This document shows positions 1 through 12,041 of a stretch of 64,000 nucleotides of DNA, one piece after another. Position 1 is the first letter of the stretch. Every line of letters starts with the position of its first letter. This DNA is from Typha latifolia (lineage: Eukaryota > Streptophyta > Magnoliopsida > Poales > Typhaceae): the NCBI GenBank assembly GCA_019914945.1, contig CM034101.1, forward strand, positions 7,327,188-7,391,187, written 5' to 3'. The notes under the pieces were generated by a model. The model had not been told where the DNA came from. It ran no database searches and was given only the letters and a program-made list of their open reading frames with translations. The translations under genes and the position numbers were made by a program.

Positions 1-60
1 ATAATGAAGTTGGCTGCCATCCACATATTTAAAGAAGCTAGCCAACAAGTCCTAAAACAA
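1..60. repeat. Family-A LTR fragment
   Basis: The stretch around 14-50 (GGCTGCCATCCAC, then TTTAAAGAAGCTAGCCAACAAG) matches the same block in three other places: about 544-580, 2788-2825 and 48335-48375. In those copies it lies in the promoter part of an LTR; on the - strand it gives a TATA-like box followed by GTGTGGATGGC. This copy is cut off by the window edge and its LTR ends cannot be placed. Confidence 0.5.
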
Positions 61-539
61 TGTGAAACCCTAACAAACCAACTAAACCAGTATTCCTTAT
101 CTTCTCCAATTACCTCTCAGATTAAGCTTTCGTTTTGTCATAGGTAGATTTGAATCTGGAGAGATCATGAATATCAAAGTTGTAGATCTGGAGGTTGGAG
201 ACCTTATCGATCTAGTTTCATATTATTTGGATATGTGTAGAATATTCTAGAAATATTTTCCCAAAACTGCGTATAGCTATCTTTAGCTAATTAAATAAAA
301 TTCTAACTTACTAAGACTCTAACTAAACCAAATAACCAAGTAAGATAATTAAACTCAATCCATTGGGCCTAATCTCCTTTCGCTGTGATCCGATTTGATC
401 TGATTCATATCAGAGGGAGATTAGAAGTTAGGAGAGACCTTGCCAACGGTAGAGGTGGAAGGATGGTGAAGAGGGAGGAGGGAGAGAGAATAGAGAGAAG
501 ATAGAAGGCAAGAAATTAATAATCCAATAGCATAATAAA
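61..539. other. No gene; probable degraded LTR sequence
   Basis: No coding exon is visible. The sequence is AT-rich up to about 350 and purine-rich at 410-520. It lies between two family-A LTR fragments and may be the diverged 5' part of one of them, but I cannot align it base by base to the intact copy at 2276-3187. Confidence 0.4.
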
Positions 540-878
540 TTTAGTTGCCATCCACACATTTATAGAGGCTAGACAAAAGCTCTAATAATAATAATTAACC
601 CTAATTCTAGTGCAATACCGCCAATCGCGTTCGAACGCGCCTGATCGTGTTTGAACGCACAAAAGACGTTCTCTATATGTGCGAACGCGATGCAGGCATT
701 CGAACGCGCCCGACCGCGTTCGAACGCGCCCGACCACGTTCGAACGCACTTTTCGCGTCCTCTGTATTTGCGAACCTGATGCAGGCGTTCGCAAAAGCAT
801 TCGAACGCGACCTACAGGAATTTTATTTTAATAAAAATAAATAACTAATGTAATAAGAAAAGATCCTAACTAAATGTA
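540..878 (-). repeat. Family-A LTR, end part (putative 3' LTR)
   Basis: This aligns with the right half of the LTR at 2276-3187. It shares the GCCATCCACAC...TTTATAGAGGCTAG block, an array of CGTTCGAACG palindromes (627-815), an AT-rich tail with AATAAGAAAAGA, and a terminal TGTATCA at about 872-878. On the - strand it would be the 3' LTR of the element whose gag lies at 1381-2250. Its other end is not recognisable, so it is truncated or diverged. Confidence 0.55.
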
Positions 879-904
879 TCACCTATCAATTGCATGGTAG
901 GTTA

Positions 905-1375
905 TTGATTGTTGATGCATTAATTTGATTATGATACGATATTCATATTTACTTATTGTTGCATCATTCATCGCACTACTTTTAGACTGTAGAAGTAGAA
1001 ACTTGTTGGGCTTTATACTCACCACCTTCTGGTAGAAATATTTTCAAATTAGTAGATGAGCCAAAGTTCGTGGCGGATCTAGAGAAGACTAGCTTGAGTC
1101 TTATTTTTCTAATTCTTATTCGTATTCTTAGTTTATTCATGTAAATTAAGATAAACGATTTGTAGCTCCTATGTGGGCTTTATCATATTTTTTGTTGTGG
1201 ATATGTAATTTGGGCTTATTGTGGCTTTGGTGTTATGGGCTTCTTGTTTGTATTATTTGTGAAAATATGGGATTTTCGCTTGTATATTGTGTTGAGACAT
1301 TGACCAGCAGGTCACGTGGTAATCACGTGGGTTCTACCCATGTGAGGGGCACGTGATTGGTGGCGGGTGTTAACA
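905..1375 (+). repeat. Family-C LTR fragment (3' end)
   Basis: It matches 61405-61885 over its length: TTTTAGACTGTAGAAGTAGAAACTT, then a TCACCACCTT block, then a gene-poor T-rich stretch, then the GTGGGTTCTACC...GAGGGGCA block near the end. It ends in GGCGGGTGTTAACA, like the end of the solo LTR at 59347 (GGGGGTGTTACA). It abuts the gag remnant on its right, so it was inserted into or recombined with the family-A element. Confidence 0.6.
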
Positions 1376-1380
1376 CCAAC

Positions 1381-2250
1381 TGTGGTCCTTTGTACGATCT
1401 TTGAGAGGAGAGCAATGAAATCTTCATACCCCGACACTCCAAATCGTCGAGTGATATCGGTGCAAAATTTGGCCCATCTTTCAATTGTATCACGCGCATT
1501 AGCTACCCGAAACCAATGAAGTGTCGCATCTTCAAGGTGGAAACTCGCAAAGTGTTACCTTATGCTCTTTCGATGTACCTTAGTATGTGCAAAATTGTTC
1601 GCTCTATAACAGCCAATCGACCGGGTCGCCACCTTTGAACTTTGGAAAGTCGAGACGCACGGTTCGCTCACGAATATCATTGTCCTAGTCTAGATCATAT
1701 CCAAGCCCTTGTCTAACCTAAGGAGGATGCATCATGAATGGTTGATGATCCCTTCTTCAGTTTATGTTAACCCGACACAGTTCCAGCTCGTCTTACTCCG
1801 CCCAAGGGTCTAGACTCCCAAGATGATCACTGTTTGGGGTTTGCCCGACGGACGGGCTCACCCACAAGTTGGCCTAGCTGAACAACCCTTGTTGGTCTTT
1901 GCCCAAAGGGTTGTGGTAGCAGGGGTTCTTGCTAGTAAAGGTTCTGAACTAATGGTGGTGAGTTCATGGTAGTAGACTCGCGTCAAGGGGTCGTCAGTGC
2001 ATTTTCGATCGCCATGGCTTCTCTCGTCGCCCGTATTTCCCACATCATCTGATTATTGATGGCCATCTATTCGAAAAGTGATCCGATCATGGTTTGAATG
2101 CTAGGCTCTTCCATATTCAGATTCGGTCAGGCGGTTCCGCGGGTGGAGGTTCTCGTAGTCGTTTCTCCCTCCTCTATTGGGGAGATCTCGTCCTCTTTGT
2201 TTCGTCGTGCAGTCATGGCTCTAATTGTCATCATAGGAAGCACGTGTCCA
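1381..2250 (-). pseudogene. Ty3/gypsy-type gag remnant (family-A element)
   Basis: Read on the - strand, about 1660-1440 encodes a typical retrotransposon gag core: FPKFKGGDPVDWLL, then, after stops and a frame change, FASFHLEDATLHWFR followed by an IERWAKF-like helix. Gag packages the element's RNA in the cytoplasm. The N-terminal part (about 2250-1700) is acidic and low in similarity. At least three stops and one frameshift separate the pieces, and no protease or polymerase follows, because family-C LTR sequence begins at 1375. It is clearly dead. The family placement rests on the gag core and on the primer site next to the LTR. Confidence 0.7.
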
Positions 2251-2260
2251 AGGAACGGTG

Positions 2261-2272
2261 GCTCTGATACCA
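2261..2272 (-). other. Primer binding site, initiator Met tRNA type
   Basis: The - strand reads TGGTATCAGAGC, the usual plant retrotransposon site complementary to the 3' end of initiator methionine tRNA. It lies three bases inside the LTR terminus at 2276, exactly where a primer site belongs. This fixes the element's orientation as - strand. Confidence 0.85.
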
Positions 2273-2275
2273 TTT

Positions 2276-3187
2276 TGATACGATCTTCCTTGGATTGGGT
2301 TTGATCTATCTCATTATCAAATCTGTGCAGGACCTTGCATAGAACTTTCAAAGGGGATTTTTGAAGATAGAACCATCGGATCAATATGAAAGTTTGATAG
2401 GCCATAGCCCTAGAAAAGGGCTTTCCTGGATATGTGGGCGAACATCGGGGAGTCTGATTTGCTAGATTTATATCAGAACCTAATTTTGGATCCGTAGATA
2501 GGGGCATGTGATCCTAGGTGGAATAAAGGGGTGGTAGGCCGGCGGTAAAGGGTGGCACCGATAAGGAAGGTGGTGGGGAAAGATTATGAATGGTGGAAAG
2601 GGTTAGAGCGAAGGTAGAGAGAGATTTGAAGAAGAGGGAGGAGTGGGCCGCACCCCCCTAAGGGACTAGGGTGAGTGGCCGGTCGAGGGAGGCTAGAGGC
2701 GGCGGCGCTGTGGTGATGGCTGCTGCCGTGGGATGAGGGAACGAGATGGAGGGGAGGAAGAAGATTAGGGCAAGAAACTTAATTTTGGTTGCCATCCACA
2801 CCTTAAGAGGCTAACCAAATAAGCTAAAAATGATAACTATTAACCCTAGAAATAGTAGATTTTCACTGACTATGTTCGAACGGGGTTGAACGCATTCGAA
2901 CGCACAAATTGAATTCTCTATCGATGCGAACGTATGCAGGCGTTTGCACACGGGGTGTTTGAATGGGGTTGAGTGCGTTCGAACGCACAATTTGTGTTTC
3001 TGTTGATGTGAACGCCTGCAGGCGTTCACAAGGGCGTTCGAACGCACCCCATCCTGCATTCAAACGCAACATACAGAAACCTTATTTTTTTCTAAATTAA
3101 ATAACTAACACAATAAGAAAAGACTCCTCTAAGGTGTAACCATGCTCGAGACGACTCGGTGAAGTCCGAATCACATACATCGTATCA
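2276..3187 (-). repeat. Family-A 5' LTR, complete (912 bp)
   Basis: The stretch begins TGATACG and ends CGTATCA, a perfect 7-bp inverted repeat with TG/CA termini, and the primer site follows directly on the inner side. The TATA-like block and the palindromic array (2874-3070) match the fragments at 540-878 and 48240-48549. Within the array a unit of about 84 bp is present twice. No matching 5-bp duplication can be assigned, because the partner LTR has lost its outer end. Confidence 0.8.
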
Positions 3188-6100
3188 CGAGGCTGCTTTT
3201 ATCGGAGTTTCGTCAACTTCTAGCACACTAATGAAGTCGGGGTCAGCGCTTGAGATTCTAATAAAGATATATGTGAATTCTCCAGTTATGTCATAAAGTT
3301 TGCTAATTCAAGGACTTTACGTCTATTAACATCTTAATACAATTTTGAAGATTTACACTACGTGAAAATTCAAACCATATAGTATTTTCACTTATGTATC
3401 AATATCTTTGTATAACAACAAGCATATTTAAAATCAAAGTTATTATTTTTATTTTAAAATAAGTGGGGCATTTTTAAAAATATTAATATTTCTATGGTGT
3501 TATATTAAAATAAATAATTTTATGAGTAGATATTTAGATTAGACACCTTTTCATGATTATAACTATTTGTTAGTTATTTAACTAGCATTTTTTTAATTGC
3601 ATCTTTTGATATTTTAACTACCATAACTATTTTTTTGTTATCTAATACTTTTTAACTATATAACTAATTTTTAGTTATCTAACTACTAGCACATTTTAGT
3701 TGGTGTCTTTTTATTTTCTATAAATAGAAAATGGTGTTATTGTTTTTAATTGATTCTAAAGACCTTATTGCTTGCTATTACAATTAATTTTTATTTAGAT
3801 CAATTCAATTTTGCGAGTTGCACCTTGATTCGCGATGGCTTTATATTTCGAAAACATATTGTCTTTATAAATTTTAATCGCAACAATCGGAGGGTAAATT
3901 TATTCAAGAGATAGATTTATCTTCGCCTGACCATTTGCAAAAGTCTAGCTAGCCATTTGATTTCATTCATCTCCATTGATAAATAAACATATATGTATAT
4001 ATATATATATATGTTAGAAGATTAATATAAGCTCTGGCTATCATGTGCGTCTCATGTGTTGTGTGGGCAAATGTGTTGTGCATGACTAGGAGAAGTTGCT
4101 TCAACATGCCTCCCCATGGTTGAAACCAAGGAGGAACGTATATAACTCCGGCACAGACTAGGATGGGGTAGTGTCACCCGCCCCTCACCTCACCTTGTTG
4201 GACATCGTTAGTGAGGCACAAACGGCTCCAAGGTGAGAAAGAGAAGAAGAGGGAGTCTAGGGTGAGGGAGAGAGAAAGACTAACGGTAGGAGCAAGGTCT
4301 CTCTTTTCCTCCTAGCCGAGAGCAGGAGGTGAGCATCGGCATCAATGCTCAAGAGAGATGAATGGGAAGGGATCAGATGGACAATACAAATTGTTAGTGA
4401 GAAGAGAAACAAAGGCAACATATTTGCGAAGAAAGATTATTTGATGCTGCACAATAATCTTGTTTGATATCTAAAAAATTGTGATCGACAAAGGATCGGA
4501 TAATCATTGAAACTTTGATCACTTTATGTCCTAATGAATATCTTATTTTTGATGACAGAAGAGATTTGGTATTGCACAATTGTCACGAGAAGAGGATGAA
4601 ACTAATTACGGTAAGACGTGTTCAAATAGTGTATATGAATCAAATCATCTTACTCATTTAGAAAGAAAGGAAGAATTGCCTCTTCGTTACGGTTACTCTT
4701 GGATTGTTATTATTGACCTCATCTGACATTGTCCATGTAATCCTTACGGCATTCTTGTTCACCAACTCGGCCACCATGCACATACAGGTAGCTAGTGGGT
4801 TCTAACTCCCAAACTATTTTTATCAATTGTTGGAGCAGGTAAGCATACGCATCATACTTCATTCCTTGGAACCACTTGTCCGTTTGGTTGGTGCAATGCC
4901 AACCTGTATGTTATCTTATGTAGCTAATTTATTCTGGGAGTAGGTGGACGCACTCATCGAGTTTCATTAATCTGCACAAACTTATCCTTGTGGAACCACT
5001 TGCTTCTTAGGTCCAATGCCTCGTTGAACTCTTATTAATAAATTTATTGCACCCAATCATAATCGCTATCCTGGACCTGCAGTTTCACTCTTCTTTAGAA
5101 GCTCTGAAGTTGGTGCTGATTGACTATGAATGAGGATCTCGGTAGGTAGTAACAGTAACATAGCATTAAAGCCTCTTTTTTTTTTTTTTTTTGACTAAGA
5201 ACATTAAAGCCATCAGGTGAAGAGATGTCAAGGACTTTGTAACTTTTGATATTTTCTCTTGACATTTCACTGGTAGATTATAGTGTTTTAGAACAAACTT
5301 ATCAAAAATAGCCTATGTTTTTCTCATCCTACACTGTATTTAAATTTTAATGCCTCAAAAACACACTAATGATCATTTTGTCAACTGATAGGTATCATAT
5401 AGATTAGTTAAATTAAATTTAACAATAGATACAAAATAATTGTAATACCCTTGATTAAATTTTTAAAGGTTAAGGAAAAGAATAAAATAGGAACTAGATT
5501 AAAGGAAAGATAAAAAAATTAAAAATTAAAAAAAACCTACCATTATGGGCTTTTTCTAGGATTGAACCCTACCTAGTTGATTTTTCTAAAGCAACCCTGT
5601 CATTAAAAAAGAATATCCACTTAATAGCACCTCGTTACCAGAATATCTTTACTCTCAGAAAATTTTTAATACCAATCGACATAAGAAAAAATTGAAACTG
5701 AAAGATAAAATTGATACAAGAATTATGTGACCATGAGATCTAGTAAGATGACCATTACATGTGATCTCATTATGGTTCGAGTGTAACTTCGGAATTTAAG
5801 AAAAAAATTCACTTTGAATATTCTTCTATGCTAAGATAAGACCAGTTAAAATTAATCAGATGTTTTAAAATAATTTTCTTTTGTAGAAGCAGTCTGATGC
5901 CTTTTTTAAGAAAAAGCGAGAAAAAGATCATGATGTATGGGGTTATTTAAATTTAAGATGAATAATAACTCATTCTATATTATCTAGACCCATTGTCACC
6001 CTATGACGGGACGGGCTGTTTGGATGAAATGCTAGCTCCTCAGTCCTCACTGGAAGTGGAAGTTTAAAAGGGAATGAGATTCTCTCTCGCTTCAACTCCA

Positions 6101-8559
6101 GGAGGGAATCATCTACTTTTGTGTCACCCTCCGAACAAAACAAGAAGATCGAACGAACCCTCCTATGTATAAAAAGCGTCCGTCCCCACACGACCGAAAA
6201 GAAAGAAAAGAAAATAAACCTCGATGACAACGACACCGATTCATCCGATGGCATCAAAGGCGAGCTCGGATCTAAAGGGCGATCCGCATGCATGCCACGC
6301 TCTACGGAAAGACCTCCAATATTAATTCCAAGGTCATGTTATATATAATGCGATGTGGAGGTTGGGGGTGCACCGAAAGCGACCATGCATCGCTTCCTGA
6401 TCGTCTCTCGACACTGCGACATCACCAACCATCCATTTGATGGTCCCCCAAGAAGATCACTGCTTGCAGGAATCTCTCACTGTTTAGATAGAGATGGATG
6501 GCCTACCCAAACTAGACAACGACCTTCCCGATCGATGCCATACGAAAGAAGACGGATCGGACGGTCCGGGTGCGTCCTGATCCATTGGTGTCATCAACGT
6601 CGCGGGTCTTAAAAAATAATAACACGAGGGTGCTAAAAGGATGGTTCAACCAACTGATTTGCCCATTAGATCTTCTTCACTTTCTTTGGACACCCAAAAG
6701 ATTCGAAATTTGTTTGGAGTCCTTTTTTTATTGAAAGAGGAAGAGCAATGCGTGGCTTGGGGTACCTTACCTACGATTTAAACCCAAAACTGTTATGTGA
6801 TGATTAGAACTTTGCACGTGACAACTAGATACGTGGGCAGGAGATTAATCTTCTTCGGTGTATTTCATTGTAGAATTAAAAAAAATGGGGATAACATGTC
6901 CCTTTGGATTACTAATCTTAAATTTCACCTTTTAGTTTAGAGTAATTATTCGATACTAACTAATTAGTTAATAAAAATAATTTTTATCTCATGATAAGTA
7001 AAAAGGTATATAAGAAATTTTATATATGTAACTAGAATTTAAGTATTTCCTTAATACTTATCCTTATAAAAGTTTCCTTAATAATAGGAGTGTCAACTTC
7101 TATCAATTTTTTATTATTTTTAATTTTTATAAAGAAATAGATAGCTAAGAGAGATATAAAATATAACTAATTACCCTTACAATTTAAAAAAGTGACCGGT
7201 ACTTTCGTTTGATACGACCGATACTTTCGGTTAATTTTATCTAGTATTATTTAATCTCAATCGTTCGATTAGGAGAGAGAAATTAATAGCTCTTATTGAA
7301 TCATTTGCCCCTGGTTTATATAGAACTATACATGGAATAACTAAATACAATTACATTATTATTCTCAATAAAAAATTTAATAATGTCAATTATTATTTTA
7401 AACAAATATTGATTATCTCATACTTAATTTATATTATTAAATATCATTTAATTATATTATGTTAATTATTAAAGTTAATCACATTCAATTCAAAATAATC
7501 AGAATTAAAACCAAAATTAATAGAAATAAATACAAAATACAAAATATAATAATAATAATATCAAAAAAGTTAAATAAAATTGAGTAATTAAGATTATTAA
7601 TTTTTTTATTTATAAATCTAAATTATTATTTCTTATATAATGGCAACATAGTAATAAAACTCTTATCTCTTCACTCGGAATATATCATCCCACTCCCTAG
7701 AAGGGATACTATATCTCTTCTTTTGTGAGATACAGCATCCATGAACTAGTAATCTCGTCTATTATTTTTGTATTAAATATGAGATTACATGGGAATAACT
7801 AATACAATCTAATCTTTATATCCTCTAAACAAATGCATCATTGATGTATTCTCATAGCCACATGGGGAAGAGAATAGTATTTGATATGTCAAGTAAATAT
7901 AACTTTGATCAAAATAATGTCGGGTACGTCAAGTGAATATATAGTACCAAACCTCTAAGTCATTATTCTCCTTCTCTTTATTATTTATTGTTGACTAATA
8001 GTTATGAGTTAAAATATTTTGAATAAGTTTTGCAGGTTGATTGATAGTAGCATATATTTGTTGTATCTATGGATGAAAAGATTGACTCGTTGATGTCGAA
8101 TTAGACATGAGAATTGGTATGTTGACTTGTAGGAAAGTAAGCTCTTCAAAACAAGTGGGGGAAAGAAGACATCAAGAGATATACCAACCAATTCTAGTAG
8201 GGTTGGTAAGTACCTTTCTCAATGATTAAAGAAGTGCTAGATCGACTCCAATTCTAAATAATTATTATGGAGAATATTATTTGGTGGTTAGGTGGCCTAG
8301 TTTAACGGCTCGATCTGGTTGATGGCTCCGCAATATAGTTGGTTTAGAAAAGCAATTCAGTAGCGTGATGGCTTCGAGTAGGTCTGGATGACTAACAGTT
8401 CAAAGTAATTATTCGGGCGACATACATGACTTAAATCCTAGGCTAGATAGCTTATTATATTGGCTAAAACTTGGTAGGGCCTAAGTGTATTTGCATCTAA
8501 AGAGGATTGACTATTTGTCTAGCCTATATCTAACATTTAGGCTCATAAATGATAAAAAA
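3188..8559. other. AT-rich intergenic region, no gene recognised
   Basis: There are only short chance reading frames. An AT microsatellite lies near 3990-4011 and a T run at 5176-5191. At 5970-6610 there is a less AT-rich island with two overlapping frames of about 75-107 codons that resemble no family I know. A 24-base segment at 6028-6051 recurs inverted at 10112-10135. The part from about 6900 to 8000 is very AT-rich. 8210-8560 may be worn retroelement sequence leading into the copia remnant. Confidence 0.5.
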
Positions 8560-9272
8560 AAGGCATCAAGAGATATAAGGTCATATTGGTGATAAAAAGA
8601 TTCCAATAGATGGTAGATATTGATTATATTGAAATATTTTCACTAGTGTTAAACTAACTAGTATTCAATTTATTTTGAGCTTGGTAACTTTGGAGGATTT
8701 ACATCTTGAGTAGTTAAATGTAAAAACAACATTCCTTCGTGGTTATCTACAAGAAGAAATTTAAATGCATCAATCATTTTGTAGCTAAAGACAAAGAAAA
8801 TATAATTCGTAGACCTAAGAAGAGAGTCTACGGTTTGAAACAAGCTCCTAGATAATGGTATATCAAATTTGATAGGTTTATGACTTTGCATGGCTACAAC
8901 AAACGTAATAAAGACTATTGCTACTATATAAAAATATTTGATAGCTCTTACATTATATGTAATCTTGTATATCAATGATATGTTTGTTGTAGGATCAAAC
9001 ATGGAGAAAAATAAAACCTTAAGAAAGAGTTGTCTGAAGAGTTTCCAATGAAAGATTTGGCTTCAGTCAAACAAATCCTTGATATGAGAATCTATAGAGG
9101 CAGAGCTAAGTGAGAGTTGAAGCTATCAGAGACATCGTACAATAAAAAGATCCTAGAGAGGTTGAACATGGAGAAGTCAAAGCCTATTAGTACTCCATTA
9201 GCATGGCATTTCAAGCTTAGCAAGAACCATGTGTAAATACTATAGACGACATGACCTATATGAAGAAAGTAT

Positions 9273-9280
9273 CATATGCA
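9273..9280 (+). repeat. Target site duplication, left copy
   Basis: CATATGCA is repeated exactly at 10252-10259, on the other side of the inserted element. The match extends to a ninth base (T) at 9281 and 10260. Confidence 0.8.
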
Positions 9281-10251
9281 TTCGGGTTGTCAAAAAGCTC
9301 TTGCTAGCTTGTGAGCTTGACTCAAGCTAGGCTCAAGTTCTAAATTACTCAAGTTGAGCAGAGCTAGAGTCAGCTTGCTCGAGCTCGACTCAATTAAGTC
9401 TCAAGTGCTCAAGCATATATATATATATATTTATTGGAGTTATTAGAATCGTTGGATCTAAGATCCAACAGATAATAATAATAATAATACTTATGTTCTC
9501 TCTAAAAACCATAAATCATTCAAAACCCATCTCACCCAAATTCATAGACCTTCTTCTTCTTCCTCTCGCCTTCACTAGACAGACTCTTCTTCTTCATCTC
9601 ACCTCCATCGGTTTTCTTCCTCTTCCTTTCACCTTCGCTAGTCTTCTTCTTCTTCCTCCTCTCACCTCTATCTTCTTCCTCTCACCTCCAGTGGTCTTTT
9701 TCTTCCTCTCACCTCAAGTTCTCATGCCTCCACTGACCATGCTCTTTTTCTTCCTCTTGCCTCCTCTGGTGAAGAGTGCACGAAGGAGACCATCTATGAA
9801 GAAAGAAAATCGACAACTGAGAAAGAGGATGGAGGAAGGTGCCGAGACTCCATTATCACTATGTTTGTGCTAAGAAGGGCACAGTTTCAAGCTACCACAT
9901 ATTAGGAACCATGTGATACACAATAATTAGGTAGACTTTTCTCTAGTTCTTCTACAAATATTTAATTTTCTCTAGTTCTTTAGCCATTTGCAAATTTTTT
10001 TTATGCCAGCTGCATTTTAGATGTACTTCAACATTAACAAAGGAAATGGAGATCATTTCGTTGAGTTTTTTTTCCTATACCCACCCATTATTGAGCTATC
10101 AAGTTGACACTAGTGAGGACTGAGGAGCTAGCATTATTGAGCCAAGCCAAGCTAGCCTTATTCAGCTCGTCTAGAGCTCGAGAAAAAAATACTATCGAGT
10201 TGAGCCCAGCTAAACCTAGTGAGCTCAAACTTTGCTCATTTACACCACTAA
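9281..10251. mobile_element. Non-autonomous hAT-type DNA transposon (971 bp) nested in copia
   Basis: It interrupts the copia frame between two codons of a conserved block and is flanked by exact CATATGCA copies (8 bp, or 9 with T). The ends form an imperfect inverted repeat: GGGTTGTCAAAAAGCTC on the left, and TTAGTGGTGTAAATGAGC reading inward from the right. The sub-terminal sequence is rich in GAGCTCGAGC/GCTTGAGC words, as in plant hAT elements that begin with GGGGTGTAAATGAGC. Inside are a pyrimidine-rich CTTCTTC tract (9493-9760) and no transposase. An open frame of 126 codons there is a by-product of that tract. Confidence 0.75.
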
Positions 10252-10873
10252 CATATGCATCAATGGTGTCCACAATGTCAAATATTGCATATGCAATGGA
10301 AGTTGTCAATAGATTTATGAACAATCCAAACAAGGAATATTAGAAAATAGTCAAGTGAAAATCTAAAAGGGATTGTAGATATTGGATTATTTATGGTGAT
10401 CGGATAACAAGCTTCAAAGCTATGTGGATGTAGCTCTTGCTAGCAATCTATATGGTAGAAAAAGCATAACATGTTATGTATTCACTTTGGGAAGCACAAT
10501 GGTTAATTAGGCTTTAAAGTTAAAGAAAATAGTTGTTTTATCCATAACAGAGGTTGAATATATTAAGGTAGCAGAAGCAAGCAAGAAAATGATATTGTTA
10601 AAGAACTTGATGACTGAATTAGACAAGCCACAAGAAGATATTATATTGCACAGCGATAGTTCAAGTGCAATTTGTCTTGCAAAGAATTCAATATTTCACT
10701 ACATAACAAAATACATAGACGTTAGATACCAATTTATCTATTTGTTGCTTGAAGATGGAGCATTTATTTTAGAGAAGATCTATACAAAAATTAATTTTGC
10801 AGATATGCCAACCAAGATTGTTCTAATTGAGAAGTTGAAATCATCATACAACTTGGGTCAAGCCAAGTCACCT

Positions 10874-11197
10874 TAGACCAAGCGCATGGAGCATCGACCT
10901 CCTCATCTTCCTCCACTCCGTTGGCTTCCTCCTCCTCCATCAGCGTTGACGTCGGCCTCCTCATCTTCCCCATCTTCGTCGGCCTCCTCCTCTTCCATCA
11001 GTCTCTTACTCCTCCTTCGGCAAGTTGTCGCCACCGCCTCCTTATCCTCTAATCAAGTTCGTGCTCTGCTCAAGCTTGGTTAGCTTGTGTTGAGCCTAGC
11101 CAAGCTCAAACAACATAATAGGGCTCTAAATTAATTTTGAGTCAAGCTTGAGCTAGAGTTGGCTTACTCAGGCTCAGCTCATTTACACCCACCCCTG
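10874..11197. mobile_element. Second hAT-type element of the same kind, left end lost
   Basis: The right end reads GCTCATTTACACCCACCCCTG, whose complement CAGGGGTGGGTGTAAATGAGC is a classical plant hAT terminus. It shares the CTCCTC-rich core and the AAGCTTGAGCTAGAG sub-terminal words with the element at 9281-10251. No matching terminus or 8-bp duplication is found on the left, so the copy is truncated or that end was lost when it entered the copia tail. The left boundary is approximate. Confidence 0.6.
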
Positions 11198-11587
11198 TCT
11201 CTACCCATGTAATCCAAAAAATTGCTCAAGATCTCCAACCCATAGGTCCGCCCTCTTCGACCTTCCATCACTATTCAAATGATATCTCTAGATCTAATTA
11301 GCCAAACCTCAAGATCTTGAGTTCATTGGAAATATACTTTCTAGGGCGATAACATATACAAATTTCAAGAGGTTGCAACAAATAGATCTATTAAAATCTC
11401 CTTCGCAAGTGCCATCGTAAATTCTATCTAAATAATATTGTGGATTGGAGGGAGATCATATCATTCTCTTGGTCTTCGGGAGTGAAGATAGAGTTGAGAT
11501 CCCTATTGGAATTGAGTTATGGTGCACATTAAAGACTGACATTCTCATGTTATTACTGGAGTCAGATTAGTTTCCAAGTGAGAGAAT

Positions 11588-12041
11588 ATTATAAAGTGGA
11601 AACCTCATCAGACTCAAACTTATTGAAGTTGTTGCATTAATTTCTAGAGTATTTAAAAGTCCTAATATAATTAGAATTCTTAGTTGGAGATTTTTCTATT
11701 GATACTTCGTTACCATGCAAATTATCCTTAGGAAAGGTATATCTACCTTATGTGGTTTGTCCTAATTCTAATGGGTCTCATATCTTTCCCTTTGAGAACC
11801 TATAAATAAAAGACAACTATAAGATTAAAACAACTCACAACTCATAACACAGTTTAATATTATAAAAGTTTGTGAAAGACCTTATGGAAGACTGGTCTCC
11901 TTTGTTTGTTTTTTTATCTACGTAGTGAAACCAGTGAGATCTCCATCAACGTAGAATATACTGGTGAACTACTTAGAATTTTCGTGTTATTTGTATAATT
12001 ACTTTTGTGCTATTCTTTGTATTCATGTGATATTCTTAACA
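11588..12041 (+). repeat. Ty1/copia 3' LTR
   Basis: A purine tract, CAAGTGAGAGAA, just before 11588 looks like the polypurine primer. The LTR would start TATTATAAAG (a decayed TGTTA start) and end ATTCTTAACA at 12041. Inside is CCTATAAATAAAAG at about 11802, a TATA box as in many copia LTRs. It lies downstream of the RNase H remnant at the expected place. No 5' LTR was found. Confidence 0.6.

Larger units (their letters stand above)
8560..10873 (+). pseudogene. Ty1/copia pol remnant (reverse transcriptase and RNase H)
   Basis: Broken frames on the + strand spell a copia polymerase in order. The first parts are an EIFSPV-like start near 8630, a VYGLKQAPRQWY-like block near 8830-8855, and a YINDMFVVG stretch near 8970 where the YVDD catalytic box belongs. 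They are followed by a KPISTPL-like region near 9180-9200. After the nested DNA element at 9281-10251 come a YAMEVVNRFMNNP match, a TEVEYI block (about 10550) and an intact RNase H tail at 10589-10873 (SDSSSAICLAKN, DVRYQFI, ADMPTK). Gag, protease and integrase are not visible upstream. Multiple stops and frameshifts make it a pseudogene. Confidence 0.8.

Noticed and set aside
5970..6348. Two opposed frames of 107 and 75 codons in a less AT-rich island
   Set aside because: No known family, no splice or promoter context, and both strands open together. Left as unexplained non-coding sequence.
9493..9873. 126-codon + strand frame, Leu/Pro/Phe-rich
   Set aside because: Produced by the CTTCTTC tract inside the hAT element; not a transposase.
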